A program made the translations under genes and the position numbers. A stretch of 64,000 nt of DNA from JANQGH01 sp039177555. Its GTDB lineage: Bacteria > Pseudomonadota > Alphaproteobacteria > DSM-16000 > Inquilinaceae. Positions 41,441-50,492 of this stretch are shown here, one piece after another. Every line of letters begins with the position of its first letter. Within the stretch, counting starts at the first letter, position 1. A model generated the notes under the pieces. It was not told the origin of the DNA, did no database searches, and worked only from the letters and a program-made list of their open reading frames with translations. The stretch spans positions 1 to 64,000 of the forward strand of contig JBCDFV010000014.1 of the NCBI GenBank assembly GCA_039177555.1, written 5' to 3'.

Positions 41441-42907
41441 TTAGAACCGCGCCGCCCAACCGGCGACCAGGTGCTCCTCCAAGGCCCGTGCCCGGCCCAG
41501 CCATTCACGGGAATCGCCGCTGGAATAGCGCTGCCTGGGGTCGAAAGTCGCGTCGTGCACGGACCGGCGATAGAAGTCCGTGGTGAAGACGGCAAAGGCG
41601 AGGCGGCGGCCGCTGGCGGCATCGATATAGCCGGCAAGGCCCCTGGCATAGGCCACGGTGCCCGTCTTGGCCCGAACCTCGATCGCCGGATTCCGTAGAT
41701 CGTCGAGCGCTTCCCACGACATGTCGCGCAGGATCTCTTCCAGCAGCGTGCCGCCGATTGGCCGCTGGGCAAAGCGCAGCATGGCGATCATCTGATCGGG
41801 CGAGATGCGGGACGCGGACGACAGGCCCGAGTGGTTGTCCAGGTGAAAGCCGGTCCAATCCGTGCCCGGAATGCTCTGCTGCAGCCAGACGCCCAGCACT
41901 TCGGCCGACTGGTCGAGCGGCAGGGCGACGCTGGTCAACCCCCGGCTGGCGGCAAGGCCCAGCAGTTCCGCCGACATGTTGTTCGAAAAGCGCAGCACCT
42001 CGCGCGCAATCGCGCGCAGCGTGAAGCTGTCATGAACCGCCATCTCGCGCGCTTCCAGCGGTGTCGGGCCGGGCAGTGGCGGCGGCAAGGCAACACCTTC
42101 GTCGGCGGCCAGTTCCCGCAGGATCCGGGCCGCCAACAGGGGCGGATTGCCGACCGGCAGCCAATCCTCACCCTCCGACGGCAGGCCGGGCGACAACAGC
42201 CAGCGATCCTCCGTGATCGCTCCCGCACGCTGATAGGGGGCGCCGACCGGGGTGCCGGCGGGGGCGGTCGAGAACCCGATGTCGCCCAGCGGAACCACCA
42301 AAGTGTCGGTCACCGCGCTGGCCGAGGCGGAGACGCTGCCACCGCCATTGCGCCAGCGCACCCGAATGCGGTTGAAGTTGACGGACAGCGCACTGACGCC
42401 GGTGTTGTAGCCGGCGGCCTGGGGCTGACCGGGATTGATCTGCGGATGGTCGATGTATTGGCTGGCGTCGTAGTAGAAATTGCCGTCGATGCGGGTGACA
42501 CCGCGTGCCGCGAGCCTTTGGGCCAGGTCTTGCAGATTGTCGGCCGACAGAAACGGGTCGCCGCCGCCGCGCAGATAGAGGTCGCCGCTGAGAACGCCGC
42601 CTTCCTCAATGCCGGTCGTATAAAGCCCGGTGGCGAACCGGTGCTGGCCGCCCAGGATACCCAGTGCCCCGATGACGGTCGGCACCTTGGCCACCGACGC
42701 GGGGATGAAGGTCTGATCGGGGTTGTGGCTGGCAAGGACGGTGCCGTCGGCCAGGTCGACCACCAGATAGCCGACATCGCCGGGCGCCATCTCGTAGAAC
42801 GAGATCAGTTCCCGATCGGTCAGGCCCGGCGGGGGCTGGCCCTGGGCCCAAGCCGGCCCGCCCGCCAGCAGTACCAAGGAGAACAGGATGGCAAGCAGGC
42901 GGCGCAT
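41441..42907 (-). CDS. dacB: D-alanyl-D-alanine carboxypeptidase/endopeptidase, PBP4 type (class C)
   Basis: 488 residues. A signal peptide (LLAILFSLVLLAGGPAWAQG) precedes an S13 peptidase domain: S-x-x-K in FIPASVAKVPTV near 69, S-x-N in LRFSNNMSAELLG near 309, and KTG in IEVRAKTGTVAYARG near 414. The inserted domain between SVAK and SNN is typical of PBP4. It trims D-Ala and cleaves crosslinks in peptidoglycan in the periplasm. It is transcribed 11 bases after cysK, so the two are probably co-transcribed. The start at 42907 matches the signal peptide; upstream extension overlaps cysK. Confidence 0.92.
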   Translation of the reverse strand: MRRLLAILFSLVLLAGGPAWAQGQPPPGLTDRELISFYEMAPGDVGYLVVDLADGTVLASHNPDQTFIPASVAKVPTVIGALGILGGQHRFATGLYTTGIEEGGVLSGDLYLRGGGDPFLSADNLQDLAQRLAARGVTRIDGNFYYDASQYIDHPQINPGQPQAAGYNTGVSALSVNFNRIRVRWRNGGGSVSASASAVTDTLVVPLGDIGFSTAPAGTPVGAPYQRAGAITEDRWLLSPGLPSEGEDWLPVGNPPLLAARILRELAADEGVALPPPLPGPTPLEAREMAVHDSFTLRAIAREVLRFSNNMSAELLGLAASRGLTSVALPLDQSAEVLGVWLQQSIPGTDWTGFHLDNHSGLSSASRISPDQMIAMLRFAQRPIGGTLLEEILRDMSWEALDDLRNPAIEVRAKTGTVAYARGLAGYIDAASGRRLAFAVFTTDFYRRSVHDATFDPRQRYSSGDSREWLGRARALEEHLVAGWAARF

Positions 42908-42918
42908 ATTCAAAAGCC

Positions 42919-43923
42919 CTAGTCCAACCAATCGGGTGTCGGCAGCCCCTTTTCGCGCAAGAAGGCCGGATTGAAGATCTTCGACGCGTAGCGGCTGCCA
43001 AGATCGCACAGGATGGTGACGATCACGTGGCCCGGGCCCAACTCCCGCGCGATCTTCACCGCACCGCAGACATTGATGCCCGTGGACCCGCCCATGACCA
43101 GCCCCTCCTCCCGGATCAGCCGATAGATCATCGGCAGTGCCTCGTCGTCGGTCACGCGCTGGGCGGCGTCGATCGGCGCGCCTTCCAGGTTCTTGGTAAT
43201 CCGCCCCTGGCCGATGCCCTCGGTGATCGAGTTGCCCTCGGCCTTCAGTTCGCCATTGGCATAATGGTTGTAAAGCGCCGAACCCATCGGGTCGCTGAGC
43301 CGGATATGGACCGACGGCTTCTTTTCCTTCAACGCCATGCCGACGCCGGCCAACGTGCCGCCCGTGCCGACCGCGCAGGTGAAGGCATCGACCGCGCCGC
43401 CGGTTTCGGCCCAGATCTCCTGACCCGTGGTCTGATAATGCCCCTCGCGATTGGCAACATTGTCAAACTGGTTGGCCCAGATGGCCCCGTTCGGCTCCTG
43501 CGCGTCGATCTCGGCGGCCAGCCTTTCGGAGAAACGCACATAGTTGCCGGGGTCCTTGTACGGCAAGGCCTTGACCAGCCGCAGGTCGGCGCCGCATTGG
43601 CGCAGCGTGTCCTTCTTTTCCTGGCTCTGGGTTTCCGGCATGACGATGACGCTGCGATAGCCGAGCGAGTTGCCGACCAGCGCCAGGCCGATGCCGGTGT
43701 TGCCGGCCGTGCCCTCGACGATCACGCCGCCCGGCTTTAGCCGGCCGTTCCGTTCCGCATCGCGGATGATGGCCAAAGCCGCCCGATCCTTTACCGAGCC
43801 GCCGGGGTTCAGAAACTCCGCCTTGCCCAGGATCTCGCAGCCGGTTTCGTCCGACAGGTGGTTCAGCCGAATGAGCGGGGTATTGCCCACGGTGCCGACA
43901 AAGCCCTGGCGAATTTCTGACAA
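42919..43923 (-). CDS. cysK: Cysteine synthase A family protein
   Basis: 334 residues, fold-type II PLP enzyme that makes cysteine from O-acetylserine and sulfide. Catalytic Lys lies in NPGGSVKDRAALAII near residue 44; the substrate loop is VEGTAGNTGIGLALVGNSLGY and the PLP-phosphate loop CAVGTGGTLAGVG. The domain starts immediately after TVGNTPLIRLNHL. I chose the TTG at 43923 because AAAGGGA sits 7 bases before it and the resulting N-terminus MSEIRQGFVGTVGNTPLI is the family form; no ATG is in frame nearby. EGTAGNTG rather than EPTSGNTG makes it one of the longer bacterial variants, possibly with a different sulfur donor. Confidence 0.9.
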   Translation of the reverse strand: MSEIRQGFVGTVGNTPLIRLNHLSDETGCEILGKAEFLNPGGSVKDRAALAIIRDAERNGRLKPGGVIVEGTAGNTGIGLALVGNSLGYRSVIVMPETQSQEKKDTLRQCGADLRLVKALPYKDPGNYVRFSERLAAEIDAQEPNGAIWANQFDNVANREGHYQTTGQEIWAETGGAVDAFTCAVGTGGTLAGVGMALKEKKPSVHIRLSDPMGSALYNHYANGELKAEGNSITEGIGQGRITKNLEGAPIDAAQRVTDDEALPMIYRLIREEGLVMGGSTGINVCGAVKIARELGPGHVIVTILCDLGSRYASKIFNPAFLREKGLPTPDWLD

Positions 43924-44021
43924 GAGACGGTCCCTTTCGTTCCGGACGATTAGCCCGAGACTAGTCCGCCGTCTTGGGCAAACCAAGACGGCACGAGCGA
44001 GAGATCAGCAAATGTTGAGAA

Positions 44022-44108
44022 TGGTGCCCCCGGGGAGACTCGAACTCCCACTCCGTTGCCGGAAACAGATTTTGAGTCTGCCGCGTCTACCAATTCCGCC
44101 ACAGGGGC
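44022..44108 (-). tRNA. tRNA-Leu (anticodon CAA)
   Basis: On the minus strand: acceptor stem GCCCCTG/CGGGGGC, a long D arm (GGCGGAATTGGTAGACGC), anticodon stem-loop GCAGA-CTCAAAA-TCTGT with CAA at 34-36, a long variable arm (TTCCGGCAACGGAGT) and T arm GGGAGTTCGAGTCTCCC. Discriminator A and an encoded CCA (44022-44024). The long variable arm is diagnostic of Leu/Ser type. It sits between cysK and the YqaA gene. Confidence 0.95.
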
Positions 44109-44235
44109 CCCAAGGCTTGTTCAAAGCCGGCGGCATCATACCGGCGGATCGGGCGCGGTCAATGCGCGCTGTTTACCAAGGCGATGCCGGCTGCTAAAGC
44201 CGTTCATCACCCATCCCGGCAGACAGCACACCGCC

Positions 44236-44817
44236 TTGATACGTCGCCTCTACGATTGGACGCTTTCGTTGGCCGCCAAGCCTCACGCGCTGACGGCCCT
44301 GGCCCTGATTTCGTTCACCGAAAGCAGCTTTTTCCCAATCCCGCCGGACGTGCTGTTGATCCCGATGGTGCTGGCCGCACGGGATCGCGCCTGGCTCATC
44401 GCGGCGGTGTGTACGGCGGCCTCGGTCATCGGCGGGCTCGCCGGCTACGGCATCGGCTATTTCCTGTTCGAATCGATCGGACAGCCCGTGCTGGGCTTCT
44501 ACGGGTATGAAGACCGGTTCGCCGCGTTCCGCACGACCTATGACGAATGGGGTGCGCTGATCGTGTTCGGTGCCGGCCTGACACCGTTCCCGTTCAAGGT
44601 GATCACCATCGCCAGCGGCGTGTTTCAGATGAACATCGTCGTCTTTGCGCTGGCCTCGGTGATCGCCCGTGGGTCCAGGTTTTTCCTGGTCGCCGCCCTG
44701 CTCTACTGGTTCGGCCCGGTGATCCGGGATTTCATCGAAAAGCGGCTTGGCCTGCTGACCATTCTGTTTTTTGTCATGCTGGTCGGCGGGTTTGTGCTGC
44801 TTCGATATGTCGTCTAG
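44236..44817 (+). CDS. YqaA family (DedA/SNARE-associated) membrane protein
   Basis: 193 residues. LIRRLYDWTLSLAAKPHALTALALISFTESSFFPIPPDVLLIPMVLA is the YqaA start, with the DedA-like motif PIPPDVLL. FGAGLTPFPFKVITIASGVFQMN is the second conserved segment; about five hydrophobic segments in all. The family is implicated in membrane-lipid flipping or proton-motive-force upkeep. I place the start at TTG 44236 because it aligns with homologues and no in-frame ATG exists; the frame is open upstream into the tRNA. It is followed by dsbB and coq7 on the same strand. Confidence 0.82.
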   Translation: MIRRLYDWTLSLAAKPHALTALALISFTESSFFPIPPDVLLIPMVLAARDRAWLIAAVCTAASVIGGLAGYGIGYFLFESIGQPVLGFYGYEDRFAAFRTTYDEWGALIVFGAGLTPFPFKVITIASGVFQMNIVVFALASVIARGSRFFLVAALLYWFGPVIRDFIEKRLGLLTILFFVMLVGGFVLLRYVV

Positions 44818-44853
44818 ACGCATGGTTACCGATCACCACACTTCGCGGCCGTC

Positions 44854-45354
44854 ATGAGTTTCGTTCGCAGGACCGACCCCGCCTGGCTGGCCGTCGCCGG
44901 CATCCTGATGCTGGGTGGCGCTCTTCTGTTCCAGCATGTCGGCGGCCTGCAGCCCTGCGTGCTGTGCCTGTACCAGCGCTGGCCCTGGGGCGTCGCGATC
45001 GGCCTGGGCATCATCGCCCTGATATTCCTCCGCCAGCCCAAGGCCCGTGGCGTGATCGCCGGCCTCGGCGGCTTGACCCTGCTGGTTGGTGCCGGCATCG
45101 CTGCCTTCCATGTCGGGGTCGAGCAAGGCTGGTGGGAGGGCACGCCCGGCTGCGGCGGCGCGCCGCTCAGTGGCGGCTCGATCGAGGACATTACGGCGCA
45201 GTTGCTGGCGACGCCCGTCATCCGCTGCGACGAAGTAGCCTGGTCGTTGGCCGGCATCTCGATGGCAGGCTATAATTTCCTCATATCGCTTGTGTTGGCG
45301 ATCGTGGCGCTGATCGCCGCGCCCCGCCTTTGGCGCCGGACGACAGCCGTTTGA
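44854..45354 (+). CDS. dsbB: Disulfide bond formation protein B
   Basis: 166 residues, four membrane helices. The first catalytic pair is QPCVLCLYQRW near residue 35-38; the second, periplasmic, pair is C in GCGG near 100 and C in IRCDEVAW near 124. DsbB re-oxidises DsbA and passes electrons to ubiquinone, whose synthesis enzyme Coq7 is encoded just downstream. No dsbA is in the window. The ATG at 44854 lies 36 bases after the YqaA stop; the three genes probably form one unit. Confidence 0.93.
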   Translation: MSFVRRTDPAWLAVAGILMLGGALLFQHVGGLQPCVLCLYQRWPWGVAIGLGIIALIFLRQPKARGVIAGLGGLTLLVGAGIAAFHVGVEQGWWEGTPGCGGAPLSGGSIEDITAQLLATPVIRCDEVAWSLAGISMAGYNFLISLVLAIVALIAAPRLWRRTTAV

Positions 45355-45367
45355 AGGAGACGAACCC

Positions 45368-45931
45368 GTGCCCGCAAAGCGTGCCGCCAAGCCCGACGTT
45401 CCGCCGCCGGGAGAGCCGACGGGCAAGGCCTTGATCGATCGGATCGTCCGGGTCGACCAGGCCGGCGAATACGGTGCCAAACGCATCTATGAAGGCCAAC
45501 TGGCGGTGCTGCGCAACAGCCCCAATCGCGGCCTGATCGAGCATATGGCGGAGCAGGAGCGCGAGCATCTGGAAGCCTTCGACCGGCTGATTGTCGAACG
45601 CGGCGTGCGCCCGACCGCGCTTAACCCGCTTTGGCACTTTGCCGGCTTTGCGCTGGGCGCCGGCACCGCGCTGCTAGGTGAGAAGGCGGCGATGGCCTGC
45701 ACCGTGGCCGTCGAAGAGGTGATCGGCGAGCACTACGCCAACCAGGCCGCGAAACTGGGCGATGACGAGGCGGACTTGAAGGCCAAGATCGAAAAGTTCC
45801 GCGACGACGAGTTGGAGCACCGCGATATCGGCCTGGAAAAGGACGCCGAGCAGGCGCCCGCCTACCGGTTGCTAACCTCCGTCATCAAGCGAGGCTCCCG
45901 CGCGGCAATCTGGATGGCAGAGCGCGTTTGA
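45368..45931 (+). CDS. coq7: Demethoxyubiquinone hydroxylase (Coq7/UbiF-type di-iron)
   Basis: 187 residues. Di-iron carboxylate ligands are in RVDQAGEYGAKRIYEGQ (Glu near 34), EHMAEQEREHLEAF (E-x-x-H near 63-67), AVEEVIGEHY and DDELEHRD (E-x-x-H near 148-151). It hydroxylates demethoxyubiquinol, the penultimate step of ubiquinone synthesis, on the membrane face. Start is GTG 45368 with a strong AAGGAG 8 bases before it. Coupling with dsbB fits since DsbB uses ubiquinone. It converges on the HNH nuclease gene. Confidence 0.95.
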   Translation: MPAKRAAKPDVPPPGEPTGKALIDRIVRVDQAGEYGAKRIYEGQLAVLRNSPNRGLIEHMAEQEREHLEAFDRLIVERGVRPTALNPLWHFAGFALGAGTALLGEKAAMACTVAVEEVIGEHYANQAAKLGDDEADLKAKIEKFRDDELEHRDIGLEKDAEQAPAYRLLTSVIKRGSRAAIWMAERV

Positions 45932-46085
45932 CCGACCCCGCCGGGGCGGCGGTTCGGCAGGACAGCCTGGATTTGAAACGGTCGAGGAAGGGTGAGAACC
46001 GGCGGCGGCGTTGAAACTTGCTGAGGGGCAAATCGTTGCGTCGGGCCAACAGGTTTCTCCCTTGTCGTGGTTACAGGGGTCGTGG

Positions 46086-46649
46086 CTACCAGGGGTCCAG
46101 TTCGGTGTCCCAATAGAGAAAGTCGCGCCAACTCTCGTGCAGAAAGTTGGGCGGGAACGAACGGCCGTTTTCCTGCAATTCGAACGCCGTCGGCTGGTGC
46201 GGCTCGGACAGCGGCTCCATACCGCAAGTCTTTGGCATCCGGTTGCCTTTGACCAGATTGCAGGACGAGCAGGCCGCGACGACGTTGTCCCAGGTCGTCC
46301 GCCCCCCTTTTGAGCGCGGCACGACATGGTCGAAGGTCAGTTCGTGTGTCGGAAGCCGGTCGCCGCAATACTGGCAGGCGAACCCGTCGCGCAGGAAAAC
46401 GTTGAACCGGGTGAAGGCGGGCCGGCGCGCCGGCGAGACATAGTCGCGCAGCGAGATCACGCTGGGCAGCTTCATTTCGAACGACGGGCTGCGGACCACC
46501 CGGTCGTAATGGGCGATGGTCGTCACGCGATCCATGCAGACGGCCTTGACGGCGTCTTGCCAGGACCAAAGAGATAGCGGGAAATAGCTGAGCGGACGGA
46601 AATCCGCATTCAGAACCAGGGCGGGGCAGGCTTCGACCGAGGCGGTCAC
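46086..46649 (-). CDS. HNH endonuclease
   Basis: 187 residues. The N-terminal region PALVLNADFRPLSYFPLSLWSWQDAVKAVCMDRV is that of the alphaproteobacterial HNH family found near housekeeping genes. The HNH core is RDGFACQYCGDRLPTHELTFDHVVPRSKGGRTTWDNVVAACSSCNLVKGNR: C-x2-C zinc pairs, the DH of the catalytic His and the Asn. It cleaves DNA; the target and role are unknown. Start is GTG 46649 with GGAGG 9 bases upstream. There is no methyltransferase partner, so it is not a classical restriction system. Confidence 0.9.
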   Translation of the reverse strand: MTASVEACPALVLNADFRPLSYFPLSLWSWQDAVKAVCMDRVTTIAHYDRVVRSPSFEMKLPSVISLRDYVSPARRPAFTRFNVFLRDGFACQYCGDRLPTHELTFDHVVPRSKGGRTTWDNVVAACSSCNLVKGNRMPKTCGMEPLSEPHQPTAFELQENGRSFPPNFLHESWRDFLYWDTELDPW

Positions 46650-46876
46650 GCCCGCGTCCCTCCCATTCGGACGCTCGACGTTCGATCGGCCTCGGCAGCG
46701 GTTTCAGCGGCGATCCGCCGAACGCTCGCTCTTTGAGCCGTGGGCGCCTCTGGCTGGATCACATCACCCTCTTTGATCAGCGTCGACCAGAACCGACTGA
46801 TACAATTGCATAACCGGATTGATCGAGTACCGCAACATTTTGTGTGCCTCGGTCCGGATTTGTCATGGTCTTGTAA

Positions 46877-47557
46877 TCAGGCGGCATCCGGCGGCTTCAA
46901 TCCGAAGCGGTCGAGCAGGAAGGACGCGCCCATGGACAGGCCCTCGGAATCGATGCCGTGGCCAAGCCCTGGCCGCTTGGCGCCGTAGACCGTAAAGCCG
47001 GCCGCCTGCAGCGCCGCGCCCGCATGGTCGAAGGCGGCGACCGGCACGACCTCGTCGGCATCGCCATGGATCAGAAGGATCGGCGGCCTGGACAGTGTCT
47101 CGGTGGCCAGAAGCTCGCCCCCAACCATGGCGCCCGAATAGGCGATGACCCCTGCGATCGACACCGGCCGGCGCGGCGCGACATATAGCGCGGTCATGGT
47201 TCCCTGGCTGAAGCCGATCAGGACCAGCTTTTCCGGACCCAGCCCGTGCTTCTCAAGTTCGGCGTCCAGGAACGCATTCACGCTTGGCGCCACCGCTTGC
47301 ACGCCCGCCAGCAGGGCCGCGTCCGAACGGTCTTGCAGGCTGAACCACTGCCGGCCGAACGGTGCCATGTCGCACGGAAACGGCGCGTCCGGCGACACGA
47401 AGGCGGCGTCCGGCATTATAGTCGCAAGATGCGGCGCCAAGCCGATCAGGTCGTTGCCGTCCGCGCCGACGCCGTGCAGCATGACGACCAGTTGCTTGGC
47501 CGGTCCGCCCGAAGCCGGGGCGCGGCTGGGGCCTGTGATGGGATGGATCTGGGTCAT
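46877..47557 (-). CDS. YpfH-like carboxylesterase/phospholipase (alpha/beta hydrolase)
   Basis: 226 residues, cytoplasmic (no signal peptide). QLVVMLHGVGADGNDLIGLAPHLA, then the nucleophile elbow LVLIGFSQGTMTALYVA (Ser near 115), Asp in LLIHGDADEVVPV and His in RPGLGHGIDSEG. This is the Abhydrolase_2/YpfH family of small esterases with acyl-protein-thioesterase-like scaffolds. The substrate is unknown. It is divergent from gluQRS, with 66 bases between the start codons. Confidence 0.9.
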   Translation of the reverse strand: MTQIHPITGPSRAPASGGPAKQLVVMLHGVGADGNDLIGLAPHLATIMPDAAFVSPDAPFPCDMAPFGRQWFSLQDRSDAALLAGVQAVAPSVNAFLDAELEKHGLGPEKLVLIGFSQGTMTALYVAPRRPVSIAGVIAYSGAMVGGELLATETLSRPPILLIHGDADEVVPVAAFDHAGAALQAAGFTVYGAKRPGLGHGIDSEGLSMGASFLLDRFGLKPPDAA

Positions 47558-47623
47558 GGCCGCGCATTGATCGGCCCGGCGAGCCTCTTGTCAAGCGTTG
47601 CCATCGGCGTCAGGGATAGGCCG

Positions 47624-48484
47624 ATGGTGGACAATCCCCGACTGACGACACGCTTCGCCCCCAGCCCCAGCGGCTGGCTGCACCTCGGGCATGCCTATTC
47701 CGCACGGTTCGGTTGGGACGTTGCGCGAGAGGGGAAGGGCCGGTTCCTGCTGCGCATCGACGATCTGGATCTCGTTCGCAGCCGGCCGGACTATGAAGCC
47801 GGCATCTTCGAGGATCTGGCTTGGCTGGGCTTGGATTGGGACCCGGACATTCGGCGTGAGAGCAACCACCTGGCCGATTACCAGGCGGCGGTCGACCGCC
47901 TTGTCGGCGAGGAACTGGCCTATCCCTGCTTTTGCAGCCGGCGCGAAATCCGGGCGGAGGTCGCACGCATGGGCGCCGCGCCGCATGGCCCCGAAGGCCC
48001 GCATTATCCGGGTACCTGCCGGGGGCTGACCAAGGCCGAACAGCAGGAGCGGATTGGCGCCGGTGCCGTGCCCGCCATCCGCCTCGATACCGAAAAGGCG
48101 ATGGCAAAGACCGGCCCGCTGACCTGGACCGATCGGGAGGTCGGACAAATCGTCGCTCAACCAGACGCCTTCGGCGACCCGGTCATTGGCCGCAAGGATG
48201 GGGGGGCGGCCTACCACATCGCCGTTGTGATCGATGACGCCGCCCAAGCCGTGACCTTGGTAACCCGTGGCCAGGATCTCTTTCAGGCCACACACTTGCA
48301 CAGGCTGTTGCAGGCGCTGCTTGAGCTGCCCGTCCCAGACTATTGGCATCACAAGCTGATCCACGACGAGGCCGGCAATAGGTTGGCGAAGCGAAGCGAT
48401 GCATCGGCCATTCGAACCCTTCGGGCTGACGGCTTGAACCCCGAACAGGTCTGGGACCGGTTAGGGCTGGGTCCGCCCGAGTAG
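47624..48484 (+). CDS. gluQ: Glutamyl-Q tRNA(Asp) synthetase
   Basis: 286 residues: a truncated glutamyl-tRNA synthetase without the anticodon-binding domain. HIGH-like motif GWLHLGHAYS near residue 17-26, LRIDDLDLVRSRPDYE, the zinc site CFCSRREI...YPGTCRG, and a KMSKS-like RLAKRSDAS near 262. It attaches glutamate to queuosine-34 of tRNA-Asp. It therefore depends on Tgt and the importer at 9-11 kb of the window. AGG lies about 4-6 bases before the ATG at 47624. Its 3' end overlaps the convergent Nudix gene by 24 bases. Confidence 0.93.
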   Translation: MVDNPRLTTRFAPSPSGWLHLGHAYSARFGWDVAREGKGRFLLRIDDLDLVRSRPDYEAGIFEDLAWLGLDWDPDIRRESNHLADYQAAVDRLVGEELAYPCFCSRREIRAEVARMGAAPHGPEGPHYPGTCRGLTKAEQQERIGAGAVPAIRLDTEKAMAKTGPLTWTDREVGQIVAQPDAFGDPVIGRKDGGAAYHIAVVIDDAAQAVTLVTRGQDLFQATHLHRLLQALLELPVPDYWHHKLIHDEAGNRLAKRSDASAIRTLRADGLNPEQVWDRLGLGPPE

Positions 48485-49336
48485 GCCGCGCAGCAACGCC
48501 AGATAGTCTGGATCGTCGGGGCCGATAAGGCCGTGGCGGATGCCGAACTCGATCAGCGTCAGCGGCACGTTGAATTTGAAGTCGTCGGTCTCTTGCACGC
48601 GCTGCAGCGCTTGCCTGGCCGGCCAAAGCGCGAACCCGGCGACCTCATCGTCGGCCGGTTTGGGGCGCACATCGGATGGCAGGAAGAGTTCATAAACGAA
48701 CAGCACATCTCGCTTTACACCCGATGGCTCGTCGCCGCCGTTCGGCGGCTGGTCCTGGCAATAGGCCACCGCGCCGACCGGGCGGGCGGTGCGGGCCAGC
48801 GAGGGCGGCAGGCTCGCCTCCTCCGCCGCCTCCTTCACCAGGTTCTCCATGAGCGACAGGCCATGCGGCTGTCCGCCGGCGATCATGTTGTCCAGTGCGC
48901 CCGGCGCCAAACCACGATCAAGGCCGCGCCGCCCAATCCACATGCTGGTTTCTTCGCCATCACGGACCAGGCCGTGAACGTGGAGCCCGAACGACCGGAA
49001 GCCGAAGACCGCGCACGCCGCCCGGTCGACGAGCGCGAGGACGGAGCCACCCCAGCGTTCGACCACCGGGAACAGTTCACCGCGGCTGCGCGGACACAGG
49101 CCGGCTTGCTGCAGCGTCTCGACGGCGTCGGCCAGCAGCGCCGATCGCTCGGCCATCGACGGGGCATCGAACCGCAGACCAGATCGATCCATCGAAAACC
49201 CGTGATCCGCCGCGGCCAATCGCCGGGCGACCGAACGGGTCACCAAGCCAGCCCTGCGGCCCGACACGAACAGCGGCACAAAACGAGACGGGTCGTGGCG
49301 GTTGCACGCCAGGATATGGCGCAGGAGGCTCGTCAT
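48461..49336 (-). CDS. Nudix hydrolase with DUF4743 domain
   Basis: 291 residues. An N-terminal DUF4743 (about 1-110; FVPLFVSGRRAGLVTRSVARRLA) is fused to a Nudix fold. The Nudix box is GGQPHGLSLMENLVKEAAEEASL near residue 155-177, with K-E in place of R-E. The pair is found in plants/fungi with thiamine pyrophosphokinase and in alphaproteobacteria alone. It hydrolyses some nucleoside-diphosphate-linked compound, possibly a thiamine derivative (family inference). It overlaps the gluQ 3' end by 24 bases, tail to tail. Confidence 0.88.
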   Translation of the reverse strand: MTSLLRHILACNRHDPSRFVPLFVSGRRAGLVTRSVARRLAAADHGFSMDRSGLRFDAPSMAERSALLADAVETLQQAGLCPRSRGELFPVVERWGGSVLALVDRAACAVFGFRSFGLHVHGLVRDGEETSMWIGRRGLDRGLAPGALDNMIAGGQPHGLSLMENLVKEAAEEASLPPSLARTARPVGAVAYCQDQPPNGGDEPSGVKRDVLFVYELFLPSDVRPKPADDEVAGFALWPARQALQRVQETDDFKFNVPLTLIEFGIRHGLIGPDDPDYLALLRGLLGRTQP

Positions 49337-49589
49337 GCCGGCTCGACCCGCGATTTCATCATTGAGAGTCCGTGTTTCGGAGTTCGGATCCGGCGGCGGC
49401 GCGCGCAGCCGTTGGCGTCAACCCAATCGACCCGCGTAAACTCGCCGAACAAAGGGTTCGATGCAAATCGGTTCGCAAGCTGCCGGAGCGCCCAGTGGCC
49501 CGCACTTGAATAGAGGCCAGCCTTTCGGCCTTAATGGTGCCTCACCGGTCGCCTAGGTCTCGACCGGAATCCAACGGAGGAAGCGGTTT

Positions 49590-50483
49590 ATGCGTCGAGC
49601 GCGCCGCAAGGTGGGGCGGCACGGATTGAGGTCAGGCGCACTGACGTTGATCCTGGGCGCCTGGGTGTCGACCGGGGCACTTGCCCAGGACTTCGACCCC
49701 GGCAGTCTGGCGGCGGACGATCTCGCGCTGATTCAGGAGATGCTGGAGAGCGAACGGTCCCACGTTCGACGCAGCCTGCCGGTCAGCGAACAGGTCGTCA
49801 CGATCGTACGAACCGAAACCCAACCCCGCATTTGCCGCCACTTCGTGTTGCAGTCGCTGGCCGGCGACCAACAACGCGGGGTCGGTTGTCGCGTCGGCGC
49901 CGGCCAATGGCAGTTGGCGGCTGCCATCGGCACGGTCGCGCAGGCGCCGGTGATTCCGCCCCCTGCCACGACAGTTGATAACACCGCAACGCCCCGGGTC
50001 ACCACGGTACTGCGGCCAGTCGAGGCCGCTCTGGACGAACCGGCGGCAGCCCCAATCGTCAGTTCGCCCATTGCCACGACCGGCGTGCCCTTGCCGGGCC
50101 GGCGGCCAATCGCCGAGACCGAGCAGGCGCCGGTCGCGACCGAGGAAGATGCGCAAGCAAGCCCCGCAGTGGTGCCGGCGGCGCTGGCTGCGGTTCCGTT
50201 GCCGGCACCACGCCCAACCGGGCGTTCGACCGGGCCGATTGCGACTGACGGAACGGAGGCCGAGAGCGCAGCCCTTGACGAGCGGGAGGCGGACATTGCC
50301 GAAGCGCCGGAGGCTGCCATCATCGCGCGCGAGAGCCTGGAACTCGACGAGACCGGCACGGCAGCGGAGGTGGCGCAGGGCGATACAGACCTCTCGGAAG
50401 GCCTCACGGAAGACCGGCCGGAACCTGAGCCCAGCCGCACGCCGGCCCCGATCGAACCGCCAGTCCCTGGGCTACGTCCATAG
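49590..50483 (+). CDS. Exported Pro/Ala-rich protein of unknown function
   Basis: 297 residues. A signal peptide (RSGALTLILGAWVSTGALAQ) is followed by a short structured part with two Cys about 19 residues apart (QPRICRHFVLQSLAGDQQRGVGCRV), VVTIVRTETQPRICRHF suggesting a compact RT0821/Lpp0805-like surface antigen fold. The remaining 190 residues are low complexity, rich in Pro, Ala, Thr and Glu, and probably unstructured. GGAGGAAG 5-6 bases before the ATG sets the start. The tail looks like a periplasmic or cell-wall spacer. The function is unknown. Confidence 0.68.
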   Translation: MRRARRKVGRHGLRSGALTLILGAWVSTGALAQDFDPGSLAADDLALIQEMLESERSHVRRSLPVSEQVVTIVRTETQPRICRHFVLQSLAGDQQRGVGCRVGAGQWQLAAAIGTVAQAPVIPPPATTVDNTATPRVTTVLRPVEAALDEPAAAPIVSSPIATTGVPLPGRRPIAETEQAPVATEEDAQASPAVVPAALAAVPLPAPRPTGRSTGPIATDGTEAESAALDEREADIAEAPEAAIIARESLELDETGTAAEVAQGDTDLSEGLTEDRPEPEPSRTPAPIEPPVPGLRP

Positions 50484-50492
50484 CTGGCGAGA

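Noticed and set aside
46086..46649. HNH gene as part of a restriction-modification or anti-phage system
   Set aside because: No methyltransferase, specificity or effector gene is adjacent; it is a lone small HNH protein between housekeeping genes.
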